Part shown: positions 42,244 to 51,177 of the stretch, in pieces | Position numbering within the stretch: position 1 is the stretch's first letter | Layout of the letters: the number at the start of each line of letters is the position of its first letter | The notes under the pieces: model-generated | Seen by the model: the letters and a program-made list of their open reading frames with translations, nothing else | What the model was told of the DNA's origin: nothing | The model's database searches: none | Position numbers and translations under genes: made by a program | Source: Streptomyces nigra | Lineage (GTDB): Bacteria; Actinomycetota; Actinomycetes; Streptomycetales; Streptomycetaceae | Length of the DNA: 64,000 nucleotides | Reading direction: 5' to 3' | Assembly (NCBI RefSeq): GCF_003074055.1 | Contig: NZ_CP029043.1 | Location: forward strand, 5,386,501-5,450,500

Positions 42244-42482
42244 GGCAGGGTCCGGCGCGGGAGAGGCCGTGCTGTACAGCAGCGAAGTGCAGCAACCACC
42301 ACGTCCACGACCGACCGCGACCAGCCCCGGACGACGGACTGACGGCCCCGACAGACTTCAGCAACCGCCCCGCCCGTAGTTCGCATCGAGGCGGTCACGA
42401 ACCCGGCTCGGGCCGTCTCGGGGCCGGCGGAGGGCACTCAACGACGACCGGCGCCGACAACACGGTTGAAGGAGCGGAGTGC

Positions 42483-44531
42483 TTACGGCACGGCTCCGAT
42501 CGGGACGGACACGGCGGCGGCTTCGGTGGCGTCGGTCGGTACCGTCGCTTCGGTGCGGCGCAGGTCGAGCACGATGAGGACGGCCGTGGCGACGCCGAGG
42601 TAGATGAGGAGATTGATCAACGCCTGGCTGGTTCCGTGGCCGTCGAAGTAGATGGTGTGATGCAGGAGGATGTAGCCGTTGCGGGGTGGCAGGTAGGGCC
42701 CGAGGTCGCGCCAGAAGTCGGGCAGATACGGCACCCCGCTCGCGCCGCCCGACGAGGGGTTGCCGAGCAGGATCATCAGGACGACCGTCACGAGGGTGCC
42801 GATGGGGCCGAGCAGTTTCTGCAGGATCGCGGCGACGAAGGCGACCACGGCGACGATCAGTGAGCAGATGGGCCAGGTGATCCAGAACTTGCTGCTGGGG
42901 AAGCCTTCCAGCCAGAAGCAGACGATCAGGTCGATGACCAGGCCGCTGATGACGGCGAACCCGGCGAGCTGGGCGGCGCGCCAGCGGCCTGCCGCCTTGC
43001 CCGTGGCGGCCATGAGCAGGGTGGAACTCATGTATCCGCCGATGAGCAGGGGGACGAGCATGAGTGCCTGGACCAGGCCGAAGGGGTCCTTGGCCGCCAG
43101 CGGCAGGGGGGTGTACTGCTGGACCTTCAGTTTCTGCCCGGTGCTGCGGGCAGCCTCTTCGAAGTGCACCGCGAGATCGAGGGGCGCCAGGTCGCTCATG
43201 GAGGGCACCACGATCAGGGCGTTCGATCCGCCTGAGGAGACCAGTGCGCCGTAGATACGGGCCTCGTCCATCGCGGTCCTTGCCGCTGCTTCGTCCGGAT
43301 ACTGAGTGACCTTCAGAGAAATGTTCTTCTCGGCCGCGGCCAGGAGGGGCGAGGATCCGACCGTGCCGAAGGGCAGGTTCGACGCCTTGGGGGCATGCCC
43401 GGCACTCATGTACGTGGTGGCGAACAGACTTTGCATGACAGCGCAGACGCCCAGCGCGACGAGCATCCCGATCATGGCCCGGCGGCGATCGGTGGTGCCC
43501 GCCGTGCCTGGTGTCGGCGACGGCGCCTGTGGGTCGCCTGCTCCGGTGGTCGGCCTGGCCCGCCGGATGCGGCCGAACCAGGCGATGACGGCTGTTCCGG
43601 CGGCGGCATACAGGAACAGCACGATCAGAGGGGTGGCGATGTCGTTTCCGTCGAAGTAGAGCACGTGGTTGACCAGGGTGACCGCGTTCTGTGGTGGGAG
43701 GAGCACTCCGATGTTGCGCCAGTAGACCGGCAGCAGATAGGTGCCCAGTCCTCCGGCCGGCGGACCACCGATGACGATGAACAGCACCGCCACGAGGAGT
43801 GTGCCCAGCTTGCCCACCAGGGCCTGTAGTGCCGCGGCCGCCAGCGCCACGGCCGAGGTGATGAGCCAGAAGCACGGCAGCAGCGGCCAGAAGTGGCTGC
43901 TGGAGTACGCGCCGATCCCCAGTCCGGCGATCAGGTCGGTCAGAAGTGCGCCCACCAGGGCATAGCCGATCAGGATGGCCGCCCGCCACGGTGCGGCGGC
44001 GACGCCGTGGGCTGCCTTGAAGACCAGCACGGCAGCCAGATAGCCGCCGATCAGCAGCGGGAGCAGCAGCAGCGACGTCACTGCGCCGACCGGGTCACTC
44101 GACGTCAGAGGCGCGACCTCCCGCACGGTGACGGGCCGGCCCAGCTTGTGCGCCGCTGCGAGGAACGCCGGCTCCAGCTCGGTCTGGGCGAAGAAGCTCT
44201 TCGCCGGGACCACGACCAGCGTGTCGGACGAGGACTCGGCGATGTAAGCGCCGTACAGCTCGCCGCGATCTGCCGCGGCCGTGACTGCCGACTCGCTCGG
44301 ATAGGACGTCAGCTCGAGCCCGGCACGCGATGCAACCTCCGCGACCACGGGAGAGGGCGGGCCGGTCACACCGAACGGCATGTTCCGGGGGACCAGAAGC
44401 TGCTGGGCACTGACCAGACACAATGCGAGCAGGGCCTGTGCCGCGAGCACCACGGCCAACGCGGCGACGATCTTCAGTACACCGCCTCGCCCTCCCGTGG
44501 CAGGAGCCGCCTGGGCCAGTCGCCTCGCCAT
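42483..44531 (-). CDS. membrane protein with two tandem ABC-2-permease-like halves
   Basis: 682 residues from the ATG at 44531 (GGAGG six bases upstream). It is built as an internal duplication. Each half (about 20-330 and 350-660) has one N-terminal transmembrane helix, an extracytoplasmic domain of about 130 residues, then five or six helices. The halves share LPLLIGGY, PPQNAVTLVNHVLYFDGNDIATPL versus PPRNGYILLHHTIYFDGHGTSQAL, and WRNIGVLLPP versus WRDLGPYLPP. The layout resembles YhgE/Pip or DUF3533-type ABC-2 membrane proteins. No ATPase gene is adjacent, so its energy source or partner is unknown. It is in the accessory insert and is moderately less GC-rich than its neighbours. Confidence 0.75.
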   Translation of the reverse strand: MARRLAQAAPATGGRGGVLKIVAALAVVLAAQALLALCLVSAQQLLVPRNMPFGVTGPPSPVVAEVASRAGLELTSYPSESAVTAAADRGELYGAYIAESSSDTLVVVPAKSFFAQTELEPAFLAAAHKLGRPVTVREVAPLTSSDPVGAVTSLLLLPLLIGGYLAAVLVFKAAHGVAAAPWRAAILIGYALVGALLTDLIAGLGIGAYSSSHFWPLLPCFWLITSAVALAAAALQALVGKLGTLLVAVLFIVIGGPPAGGLGTYLLPVYWRNIGVLLPPQNAVTLVNHVLYFDGNDIATPLIVLFLYAAAGTAVIAWFGRIRRARPTTGAGDPQAPSPTPGTAGTTDRRRAMIGMLVALGVCAVMQSLFATTYMSAGHAPKASNLPFGTVGSSPLLAAAEKNISLKVTQYPDEAAARTAMDEARIYGALVSSGGSNALIVVPSMSDLAPLDLAVHFEEAARSTGQKLKVQQYTPLPLAAKDPFGLVQALMLVPLLIGGYMSSTLLMAATGKAAGRWRAAQLAGFAVISGLVIDLIVCFWLEGFPSSKFWITWPICSLIVAVVAFVAAILQKLLGPIGTLVTVVLMILLGNPSSGGASGVPYLPDFWRDLGPYLPPRNGYILLHHTIYFDGHGTSQALINLLIYLGVATAVLIVLDLRRTEATVPTDATEAAAVSVPIGAVP

Positions 44532-44841
44532 CACTGTCCTCCATCAGCGTCTACAGCCCGGCCAACGTGCGGCACCCCGATTGCTTCCCCTGGGTATCAC
44601 CACACGGACTTGATCGGGCGGCAACTCGGAGGACGTCCGACAGATGAGCGGATGTTTCGACCTGAAGCGGGGGCGCAGGGCAGCAGTGCCAAGGAAGCGA
44701 CGGCATTGCTGACGGCATCGACGGCGGACGGCAGCGGCACTCAGCAGCCCAGCATGGCGCCTGCGTAGGTCCTCCAGGCAGCCCCCCAAGGCTCGCCCGC
44801 ATCTACTGAGCACCGGCCCCAAGGGGCCTACGGGTCGCCAG
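44532..44841. other. 310-bp gap in the accessory insert
   Basis: No supported gene. The composition is mixed and resembles decayed coding sequence, with open frames on both strands but no ribosome sites or recognisable domain. It should contain the promoter of the duplicated membrane-protein gene on the reverse strand; no consensus -35/-10 pair was found. Confidence 0.4.
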
Positions 44842-45126
44842 GTGCCGGCCGCGGACTTGGTGCGGAAGAGCTGGGAGGCAACCGTCGCGGCCCTGCCCAT
44901 GGAGGCCCGGGTCACCGGAGAGGTCATCGGTCGCCGGCCCTTCGGCGTCTTCACACGTGTAGACGGCGTGCCGCACGCCGTAGCGCCGGCGGAGATCACG
45001 GCCATGCCGCAGGGGATGGACCTCCCGGCCCTGGGCGCCTTCGTCAGTGGGGCGGTGCACTGGCACACCGCACATGACCACCAGGTCAAGGTCCGGCTCG
45101 ACGAGTGGCAGGCGGCCGACGAGTGA
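44842..45126 (+). CDS. small S1-like (OB-fold) protein
   Basis: 94 residues from the GTG at 44842. The central part (ARVTGEVIGRRPFGVFTRVDGVPHAVAPAEI, then LGAFVSGAVHWHTAHDHQVKVRL) follows the beta-strand pattern of an S1 RNA-binding domain (G-x-V...FGVFV...G). It is a single domain with nothing else attached. It could be an RNA-binding or immunity-type protein; that is a guess. It stands alone between the membrane-protein gene and rlmN, with no clear ribosome site. Confidence 0.5.
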   Translation: MPAADLVRKSWEATVAALPMEARVTGEVIGRRPFGVFTRVDGVPHAVAPAEITAMPQGMDLPALGAFVSGAVHWHTAHDHQVKVRLDEWQAADE

Positions 45127-45251
45127 TCGCCGCTGGGCCGTCCCCGGGCCGTGCGAGGTTGGCCGACGATGACAGACGGCACCCGTGGGTGACCGCCCCC
45201 ACCCCGCTCCGGCCTGGGCATCCAGAGTTGATCTGCCACACTGGAAGGGTT

Positions 45252-46358
45252 ATGCCTGCACCCGGAGAACTCACATTCGTCGCCCCGCGCGGAGCCAAGA
45301 AGCCGCCGCGGCATCTTGCCGATCTCACGCCCGGTGAGCGCAAGGACGCCGTCGCCGCTATCGGCGAGAAGCCGTTTCGTGCCAAGCAGCTGTCGCAGCA
45401 CTACTTCGCGCGGTACGCGCACGATCCGGAGCAGTGGACCGACATCCCCGCCGGGTCGCGTGCCAAGCTGCGGGACGAGTTGCTGCCCGAGCTGATGACC
45501 GTCGTGCGGCATCTGTCGACCGACCAGGGGACCACGCGCAAGACGCTGTGGCGGCTGTTCGACGGGACGCTCGTCGAGTCGGTGCTGATGCGGTACCCGG
45601 ACCGGGTGACCATGTGCATCAGCTCGCAGGCCGGGTGTGGGATGAACTGTCCCTTCTGCGCTACGGGGCAGGCCGGGCTGGACCGTAATCTGTCGACCGC
45701 TGAGATCGTTCATCAGATTGTCGATGGGCTGCGGGCACTTCGGGACGGCGACGTGCCCGGTGGGCCCGCTCGGCTGTCCAACATCGTCTTCATGGGGATG
45801 GGCGAGCCGCTCGCCAACTACAAGCGGGTCGTCGGGGCCATTCGGCGGCTCACCGATCCTGAGCCCGATGGCCTTGGGCTTTCGCAGCGTGGGATCACCG
45901 TTTCGACGGTCGGGCTGGTGCCTGCCATTCATCGGTTCGCCGATGAGGGGTTCAAGTGCCGGCTCGCGATCTCGCTGCACGCGCCCGACGACGAGTTGCG
46001 GGACACCCTCGTCCCCGTGAACACGCGGTGGAAGGTGCGGGAGGTGCTGGACGCCGGGTGGGAGTACGCGGCCCGGTCCGGGCGCCGGCTGTCCATCGAG
46101 TACGCGCTCATCCGGGACATCAACGACCAGGCCTGGCGCGGTGACCGGCTCGGGCGGCTGCTCAAGGGCAAGCCCGTGCATGTGAATCTGATTCCGCTGA
46201 ACCCGACGCCGGGGTCGAAGTGGACCGCCTCGCGGCCCGAGGACGAGAAGGCCTTCGTCGAAGCCATCGCCGCCCACGGTGTACCGGTGACGATCCGGGA
46301 CACCCGTGGTCAGGAGATCGACGGGGCGTGTGGTCAGCTCGCCGCCACCGAGCGGTAG
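45252..46358 (+). CDS. rlmN: 23S rRNA (adenine-C2)-methyltransferase RlmN
   Basis: A 368-residue radical-SAM enzyme that methylates A2503 of 23S rRNA and A37 of some tRNAs. The cluster-binding motif is C129-x3-C133-x2-C136 (SSQAGCGMNCPFCATGQ). IVFMGMGEPLANY, SLHAPDD and the C-terminal catalytic Cys in QEIDGACGQL (protein methylated intermediate) are present. The ATG at 45252 follows GGAAGGG. It marks the return to core gene order after the accessory insert. Confidence 0.96.
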   Translation: MPAPGELTFVAPRGAKKPPRHLADLTPGERKDAVAAIGEKPFRAKQLSQHYFARYAHDPEQWTDIPAGSRAKLRDELLPELMTVVRHLSTDQGTTRKTLWRLFDGTLVESVLMRYPDRVTMCISSQAGCGMNCPFCATGQAGLDRNLSTAEIVHQIVDGLRALRDGDVPGGPARLSNIVFMGMGEPLANYKRVVGAIRRLTDPEPDGLGLSQRGITVSTVGLVPAIHRFADEGFKCRLAISLHAPDDELRDTLVPVNTRWKVREVLDAGWEYAARSGRRLSIEYALIRDINDQAWRGDRLGRLLKGKPVHVNLIPLNPTPGSKWTASRPEDEKAFVEAIAAHGVPVTIRDTRGQEIDGACGQLAATER

Positions 46359-46390
46359 TCTGACCGGCGTCAACACATCTGCATATTCCG

Positions 46391-46471
46391 ACAGGGGAGC
46401 GCCACAGCGCTGAGAGTGCGGCACCGGCCGCAGACCCTCCGAACCTGGCCCAGGTCATTCTGGGTAGGGAG
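46391..46471 (+). promoter_or_regulatory. TPP (thiamine pyrophosphate) riboswitch aptamer
   Basis: It has the conserved THI-box elements in order: ACAGGGGAGC, GCGCTGAGAGTGCGG (the CUGAGA core), the variable arm GCACCGGCC, CAGACCCTC, CGAACCTGGCC-CAGGTCATTCTGG and TAGGGAG. It lies 94 bases before thiB and is expected to shut off thiamine import genes when TPP is bound. Confidence 0.93.
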
Positions 46472-46495
46472 ATCGGTCATCACTCGAGCTGTTGC

Positions 46496-46530
46496 GCCCT
46501 GCCCGAGCCCCCCGGGGCCACGGGCAGGGC
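46496..46530 (+). terminator. hairpin in the riboswitch expression platform
   Basis: A perfect 10-bp stem (GCCCTGCCCG with CGGGCAGGGC) with an inner GCCC/GGGC extension begins 25 bases after the aptamer. There is no U-run (CGCGTCTCTTCC follows). A second small hairpin, CCTGG-n5-CCAGG (46541-46555), reaches into the thiB ribosome site AGGAGG (46553-46558). Control could be by termination, by masking of the ribosome site, or both. Confidence 0.6.
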
Positions 46531-46564
46531 CGCGTCTCTTCCTGGTCACTCCAGGAGGAATCAA

Positions 46565-47644
46565 GTGGGCATCACCAAGAAGGTCACCGTCCTGGCCGTC
46601 GGGCTGGGGCTCGTCACGCTGTCCGCCTGCGGGTCGTCCGGCGGGGACGACAGCGGCGGCGGTTCCAAGACCGTCACGCTGGTCAGCCACAGCTCGTGGG
46701 CCGTGTCCAAGGACGTCCTCGCCGCCTTCGAGAAGCAGTCCGGTTACAAGGTCCGGGTCCTGGAGGACGGCGACGCCGGGGAGGCCGTCAACAAGGCCAT
46801 CCTGACCAAGGACAACCCGCAGGGCGACGTCTTCTTCGGCGTCGACAACACCCTGCTGTCCCGCGCCCTCGACAACGGCCTGTTCCAGCCGTACGAGGCC
46901 AAGGGCTCGGACATGATCCTGCCCGAGTTCCGGGTCGACCAGGGCAAGCACCGGGTCACCCCCGTCGACACCGGCGACATCTGCGTCAACTACGACAAGG
47001 CGTACTTCAGCAAGCACAAGCTGGCCCCGCCGACCTCGTTCGACGACCTGATCAAGCCCGCCTACAAGGACCTCCTCGTCACCGAGAACGCCTCCACCTC
47101 CTCGCCCGGCCTCGGGTTCCTGCTCGGGACCGCCGCCAAGTACGGGGACGAGGGCTGGCAGGACTACTGGAAGAAGCTGAAGGCCAACGGCGTCAAGGTC
47201 GTCAGCGGCTGGGACCAGGCCTACAACGAGGAGTTCTCCGGGTCCGCCGGCGGCAAGAAGGCCAAGGGCGACCGGCCGCTCGTCGTGTCGTACGCCTCCT
47301 CGCCGCCCGCCGAGGTCATCTACGCCGACCCGAGGCCGACCACCGCGCCGACCGGCGTCGCGGACGGCACCTGCTTCCGGCAGTTCGAGTACGCCGGTCT
47401 GCTGAGCAACGCCAAGAACGCCGAGGGCGGCAAGGCGCTGATCGACTTCATGCTGACCAAGACGTTCCAGGGCGACATGCCGCTGAACATGTTTGTGTAC
47501 CCCGTGGTCGAGGGCGCGCAGGTGCCCAAGGAGTTCACGGAGTTCGGGCCGGCGGCCGAGAACCCCCAGACCATGGACCCGGCGAAGATCGCCGACCATC
47601 GTGACGACTGGGTCAAGTCGTGGACCTCGCTCGTCCTGAGGTAG
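46565..47644 (+). CDS. thiB: thiamine ABC transporter substrate-binding lipoprotein
   Basis: 359 residues. The signal peptide ends in the lipobox LSAC with lipid-bearing C22. The mature protein is a type 2 periplasmic binding fold of the thiamine/iron group (VTLVSHSSWAVSKDVLAAFEKQSGYKV, DVFFGVDNTLLSRAL, VDTGDICVNYDKAYF). The GTG start has an AGGAGG ribosome site. It is the first gene behind the TPP riboswitch. The TAG stop shares its last base with the thiP start. Confidence 0.93.
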   Translation: MGITKKVTVLAVGLGLVTLSACGSSGGDDSGGGSKTVTLVSHSSWAVSKDVLAAFEKQSGYKVRVLEDGDAGEAVNKAILTKDNPQGDVFFGVDNTLLSRALDNGLFQPYEAKGSDMILPEFRVDQGKHRVTPVDTGDICVNYDKAYFSKHKLAPPTSFDDLIKPAYKDLLVTENASTSSPGLGFLLGTAAKYGDEGWQDYWKKLKANGVKVVSGWDQAYNEEFSGSAGGKKAKGDRPLVVSYASSPPAEVIYADPRPTTAPTGVADGTCFRQFEYAGLLSNAKNAEGGKALIDFMLTKTFQGDMPLNMFVYPVVEGAQVPKEFTEFGPAAENPQTMDPAKIADHRDDWVKSWTSLVLR

Positions 47645-49287
47645 TGGGACGCCGTACGCGGAGCGCGGCGGCGCGGCTCGGTCTTGTCGCCGTGCCCGTC
47701 GCGTTCTTCGCGGTGTTCTTCGCCTACCCGGTGGCCGCGATCGTGGCGCGCGGCCTGAACGTCGACGGGGAGTGGCGGTTCGGGCGGCTGTGGGACGTGC
47801 TCGGGCAGTCCGACATCCGGCACGTGCTGTGGTTCACCACCTGGCAGGCCCTCGCTTCCACCGCGCTCACCCTGCTGATCGCGCTGCCCGGCGCCTATGT
47901 CTTCGCCCGCTTCGACTTCCCCGGCAAACAGGTCCTGCGGGCTGTCGTGACCGTGCCGTTCGTGCTGCCGACCGTCGTCGTCGGCACCGCGTTCCTCGCG
48001 CTCGTCGGTCGCGGTGGACTGCTGGACGAGCTGTGGGGCGTACGGCTCGACACCACCGTGTGGGCGATCCTGCTCGCGCACGTCTTCTTCAACTACGCCG
48101 TCGTCGTACGGACGGTGGGCGGGCTGTGGGCGCAGCTGGACCCCCGGCAGGAGGAGGCCGCGCGGATGCTGGGGGCGTCCCGGTGGACCGCCTGGCGGAC
48201 CGTCACCCTGCCGGCGCTCGGGCCCGCCGTGGCCGCCGCCGCGCTCATGGTCTTCCTGTTCACCTTCACGTCGTTCGGCGTCGTGCAGATCCTCGGCGGA
48301 CCGGCGTTCTCCACCCTGGAGGTGGAGATCTACCGGCAGACCTCGGAGATCTTCGACCTGGCCACCGCCGCCGTCCTGACGATCGTGCAGTTCCTGGCGG
48401 TCGGCGCGATTCTCGCCGTGCACGCCTGGACCGTACGGCGGCGGGAGAGCACCCTGCGGCTGGTCGACGCGGGCCTGACGGCGCGGCGGCCGCGCGGGGC
48501 CGGGCAGTGGGCGCTGCTGGCCGGCGTCCTGGCCGTCATCGTCGTCCTTCTGCTGCTGCCGCTGGCCGTGCTGGTGCAGCGGTCGCTCGACGCGCCGGAC
48601 CTCGGCTACTACCGGGCGCTCACCGAGGCCGACGGCGGGGTCTTCCTCGTCGCCCCGATCGAGGCGATCGGCAACTCGCTGCAGTACGCCGTCGTCGCCA
48701 CCCTCATCGCCGTGCTGGTCGGCGGACTCGCGGCGGCCGCGCTGACCCGGCGGGACGCGGGCCGGTTCGTGCGGGGCTTCGACGCGCTGCTGATGCTGCC
48801 GCTCGGGGTGTCCGCGGTGACCGTCGGATTCGGGTTCCTGATCTCCCTGGACGAGCCGCCGCTCGACCTGCGGAGCAGCTGGATCCTGGTGCCGCTCGCG
48901 CAGGCGCTGGTCGGGGTGCCGTTCGTCGTACGGACCATGCTGCCCGTGCTGCGGGCCGTCGACGACCGGCTGCGGGAGGCGGCCGCGGTCCTCGGTGCCT
49001 CGCCGTGGCGCGTGTGGCGGGAGATCGACCTGCCGATGGTGCGCCGGGCGCTGCTGATCGCGGCCGGGTTCGCGTTCGCGGTGTCGCTGGGCGAGTTCGG
49101 CGCGACCGTGTTCATCGCACGGCCCGACAACCCGACGCTGCCGGTCGCCGTGGCCCGGCTGCTGGGGCGGGCCGGCGACCTCAACTACGGCCAGGCGATG
49201 GCCCTTTCGACGGTGCTGATGGTGGTGTGCGCGGTGGCGCTCCTCGTGCTGGAGCGGCTGCGCACCGACCGGACGGGGGAGTTCTAG
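47644..49287 (+). CDS. thiP: thiamine ABC transporter permease (fused double permease)
   Basis: 547 residues, with two binding-protein-dependent permease domains in one chain and about 12 transmembrane helices. Each half has an EAA loop that contacts the ATPase: EEAARMLGASRWTAWRTVTLPALGP near residue 170 and REAAAVLGASPWRVWREIDLPMVRR near 445. The GTG at 47644 overlaps the thiB stop and has TGAGG upstream; an in-frame GTG at 47620 is less likely. thiQ begins at the very next base after its stop. Confidence 0.92.
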   Translation: MGRRTRSAAARLGLVAVPVAFFAVFFAYPVAAIVARGLNVDGEWRFGRLWDVLGQSDIRHVLWFTTWQALASTALTLLIALPGAYVFARFDFPGKQVLRAVVTVPFVLPTVVVGTAFLALVGRGGLLDELWGVRLDTTVWAILLAHVFFNYAVVVRTVGGLWAQLDPRQEEAARMLGASRWTAWRTVTLPALGPAVAAAALMVFLFTFTSFGVVQILGGPAFSTLEVEIYRQTSEIFDLATAAVLTIVQFLAVGAILAVHAWTVRRRESTLRLVDAGLTARRPRGAGQWALLAGVLAVIVVLLLLPLAVLVQRSLDAPDLGYYRALTEADGGVFLVAPIEAIGNSLQYAVVATLIAVLVGGLAAAALTRRDAGRFVRGFDALLMLPLGVSAVTVGFGFLISLDEPPLDLRSSWILVPLAQALVGVPFVVRTMLPVLRAVDDRLREAAAVLGASPWRVWREIDLPMVRRALLIAAGFAFAVSLGEFGATVFIARPDNPTLPVAVARLLGRAGDLNYGQAMALSTVLMVVCAVALLVLERLRTDRTGEF

Positions 49288-50307
49288 ATGCTGCTGAGCC
49301 TCGAGGGCGCGACGGTCCGCTTCGGTGGGCGGGCGGTGCTCGACACCGTCGATCTGGAGGTCGCCGAGCACGAGATCGTGTGCGTGCTGGGGCCCAGCGG
49401 CAGCGGCAAGTCGACGCTGCTGCGGGCCGTGGCGGGGCTGCAGCCCCTGGACGCCGGCCGGGTCACCCTCGACGGGCGCGACCAGGCCGGGGTGCCCGCG
49501 CACCGGCGCGGCGTCGGCCTGATGTTCCAGGACCACCAGCTGTTCCCGCAGCGGGACGTCGGCGGCAACGTCGCCTTCGGCGCCCGGATGCGCGGCGCGT
49601 CCCGCCGTGAACAGGCCGAGCGGGTCGCCGAGTTGCTGGACCTCGTCGGGCTGCCGGGGGCCGCCGCGCGGGCCGTCGCCTCGCTGTCCGGCGGCGAGCA
49701 GCAGCGGGTGGCGCTCGCCCGTGCTCTCGCGCCCCGGCCGCGACTGCTGATGCTGGACGAACCGCTGGGGCAGCTCGACCGCTCGCTGCGGGAGCGCCTG
49801 GTCGTCGAACTGCGGGAGCTCTTCGGGCGGTTGGGCACGACCGTGCTCGCCGTCACCCACGACCAGGGCGAGGCGTTCGCGCTGGCCGACCGGGTCGTGG
49901 TGATGCGGGACGGCAGGATCGCCCAGACGGGGACGCCGCTGGAGGTGTGGCAGCAACCGGCCGACGCGTTCGTGGCCCGCTTCCTCGGCTTCGACAACGT
50001 GGTCGAGGGCACTGTCGCCGGGGAGGCCGCCGACACCCCCTGGGGCAAGCTCCCGGTCGGCGAGAACGCCCCGCAGGGCACCCGGCCCCTGCTCGTACGG
50101 CCCGCCGGGGTACGGCTCGTCGCGCCCGACGAGGGACTGCGCTGCACGGTGGCCGCGCGGACGTTCCGCGGCGCCCATGTCGCCCTGCAGCTACGGCCCG
50201 AGGAGGCGCCGCGCCTGGAGGCCGCCTGCGCGCTGCGGGAGGCGCCCGAGGTCGGGGACGTGGTCGGCGTGGAGTTCGACCCGGCGGAAATCGTGGTGCT
50301 CGGCTGA
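49288..50307 (+). CDS. thiQ: thiamine ABC transporter ATP-binding protein
   Basis: 339 residues. Walker A GPSGSGKST, Q-loop LMFQDHQLFPQRDV, signature LSGGEQQRVALARAL, Walker B LLMLDEP and the switch His in AVTHDQGEAFALAD are intact. After about residue 230 it has a C-terminal TOBE-like regulatory domain, longer than E. coli ThiQ, as in iron/Fbp-type ATPases. It completes the importer under riboswitch control. Confidence 0.92.
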   Translation: MLLSLEGATVRFGGRAVLDTVDLEVAEHEIVCVLGPSGSGKSTLLRAVAGLQPLDAGRVTLDGRDQAGVPAHRRGVGLMFQDHQLFPQRDVGGNVAFGARMRGASRREQAERVAELLDLVGLPGAAARAVASLSGGEQQRVALARALAPRPRLLMLDEPLGQLDRSLRERLVVELRELFGRLGTTVLAVTHDQGEAFALADRVVVMRDGRIAQTGTPLEVWQQPADAFVARFLGFDNVVEGTVAGEAADTPWGKLPVGENAPQGTRPLLVRPAGVRLVAPDEGLRCTVAARTFRGAHVALQLRPEEAPRLEAACALREAPEVGDVVGVEFDPAEIVVLG

Positions 50308-50319
50308 TCGCCCGGCGCT

Positions 50320-50325
50320 TAGGGT
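50320..50325 (+). promoter_or_regulatory. -10 element of a leaderless transcript
   Basis: TAGGGT ends 6 bases before the ATG at 50332, and no ribosome site is present. It would uncouple the next gene from the thi operon. Confidence 0.5.
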
Positions 50326-50331
50326 GCGGGC

Positions 50332-51129
50332 ATGACGACGCTCGCACATGATCGCTACTGCGACGAGATAGATCACCAGGTCGGCCTGCTGAGGGCCGTG
50401 GTGACCTCCGGGGCCGACCTGTCGGCCATCGTGCCGACCTGCCCCGACTGGTCGCTGGAGCAGCTCGTCCGGCACACGGGAGAGGCCCTGCGCTGGGTGG
50501 AGCTGATGGTGCGGACACGCGCCGAGAAGGAGATCCCGGAGGAGACCGTGCCGGGCGCCCAGGGCCCCGACGCGCAGGGCGACCCCGCCGCGCTCGACGC
50601 CTGGCTGGCGGAGACCGGCGACCTGCTCGTCGGCACGCTGCGGGAGGCCGGCCCGGACACGGCCGTGTGGTCGTGGGCCGGGGTCCCCACCGCCGGGTTC
50701 TGGGCCCGCCGGATGACGCACGAGCTCACCATCCACCGCGCCGACGCGACGCTCGCCGCCGGACTGCCGTACGAGGTGGCCCCCGAGATCGCGGCCGACG
50801 CGATCGACGAGTGGCTGGAGATCGTGCAGTGGGCGCAGCGGACCATCCCCGACGACCCGGCGCGCGAACTGCGCCGGCCCGGCGCGAGCATCCATCTGCA
50901 CGCCACCGACCCCACGCCCGGGGTGGACGCCGAGTGGTTCGTCGACCTCGGCGGGGACGCGATCGTATGGCGGCGCGGGCACGAGAAGGCGACGGTCGCG
51001 CTGCGCGGCAGCCTCACCGACGTCCTGCTGGCGTTCTACCGCCGACTGCCGCTGGACGCGCCGGAGTTGGAGGTCCTGGGTGAGCGGGAGCTGCTGGAGT
51101 TCTGGCTGGAGCGGGCGACGTTCGGCTGA
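50332..51129 (+). CDS. mycothiol-dependent maleylpyruvate isomerase-like (DinB fold) protein
   Basis: 265 residues. The N-terminal DinB-like four-helix domain supplies a probable metal triad H48 (LVRHTGEALRW), E131 and H135 (MTHELTIHRAD), the arrangement of mycothiol-dependent maleylpyruvate isomerase. The C-terminal MDMPI-type domain follows from about residue 165. Members use mycothiol for isomerisation or S-transfer; the substrate is unknown. It is probably leaderless, and a strong terminator follows. Confidence 0.82.
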   Translation: MTTLAHDRYCDEIDHQVGLLRAVVTSGADLSAIVPTCPDWSLEQLVRHTGEALRWVELMVRTRAEKEIPEETVPGAQGPDAQGDPAALDAWLAETGDLLVGTLREAGPDTAVWSWAGVPTAGFWARRMTHELTIHRADATLAAGLPYEVAPEIAADAIDEWLEIVQWAQRTIPDDPARELRRPGASIHLHATDPTPGVDAEWFVDLGGDAIVWRRGHEKATVALRGSLTDVLLAFYRRLPLDAPELEVLGERELLEFWLERATFG

Positions 51130-51177
51130 GGGCTGAGGGCTGAGCGCGAAGGCCTGGTGCGGGCTCCGGACACGGCA

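Noticed and set aside
42244..42482. Possible short gene upstream of the small acidic protein
   Set aside because: No frame has a ribosome site or recognisable sequence; left unannotated.
47320..50178. 952-residue reverse-strand frame across thiB-thiP-thiQ
   Set aside because: Low-complexity shadow of the thiamine transporter operon.
51124..51144. Three copies of GGCTGAG at the end of the DinB-like gene
   Set aside because: A very short repeat around the stop codon with no regulatory pattern; likely simple slippage.
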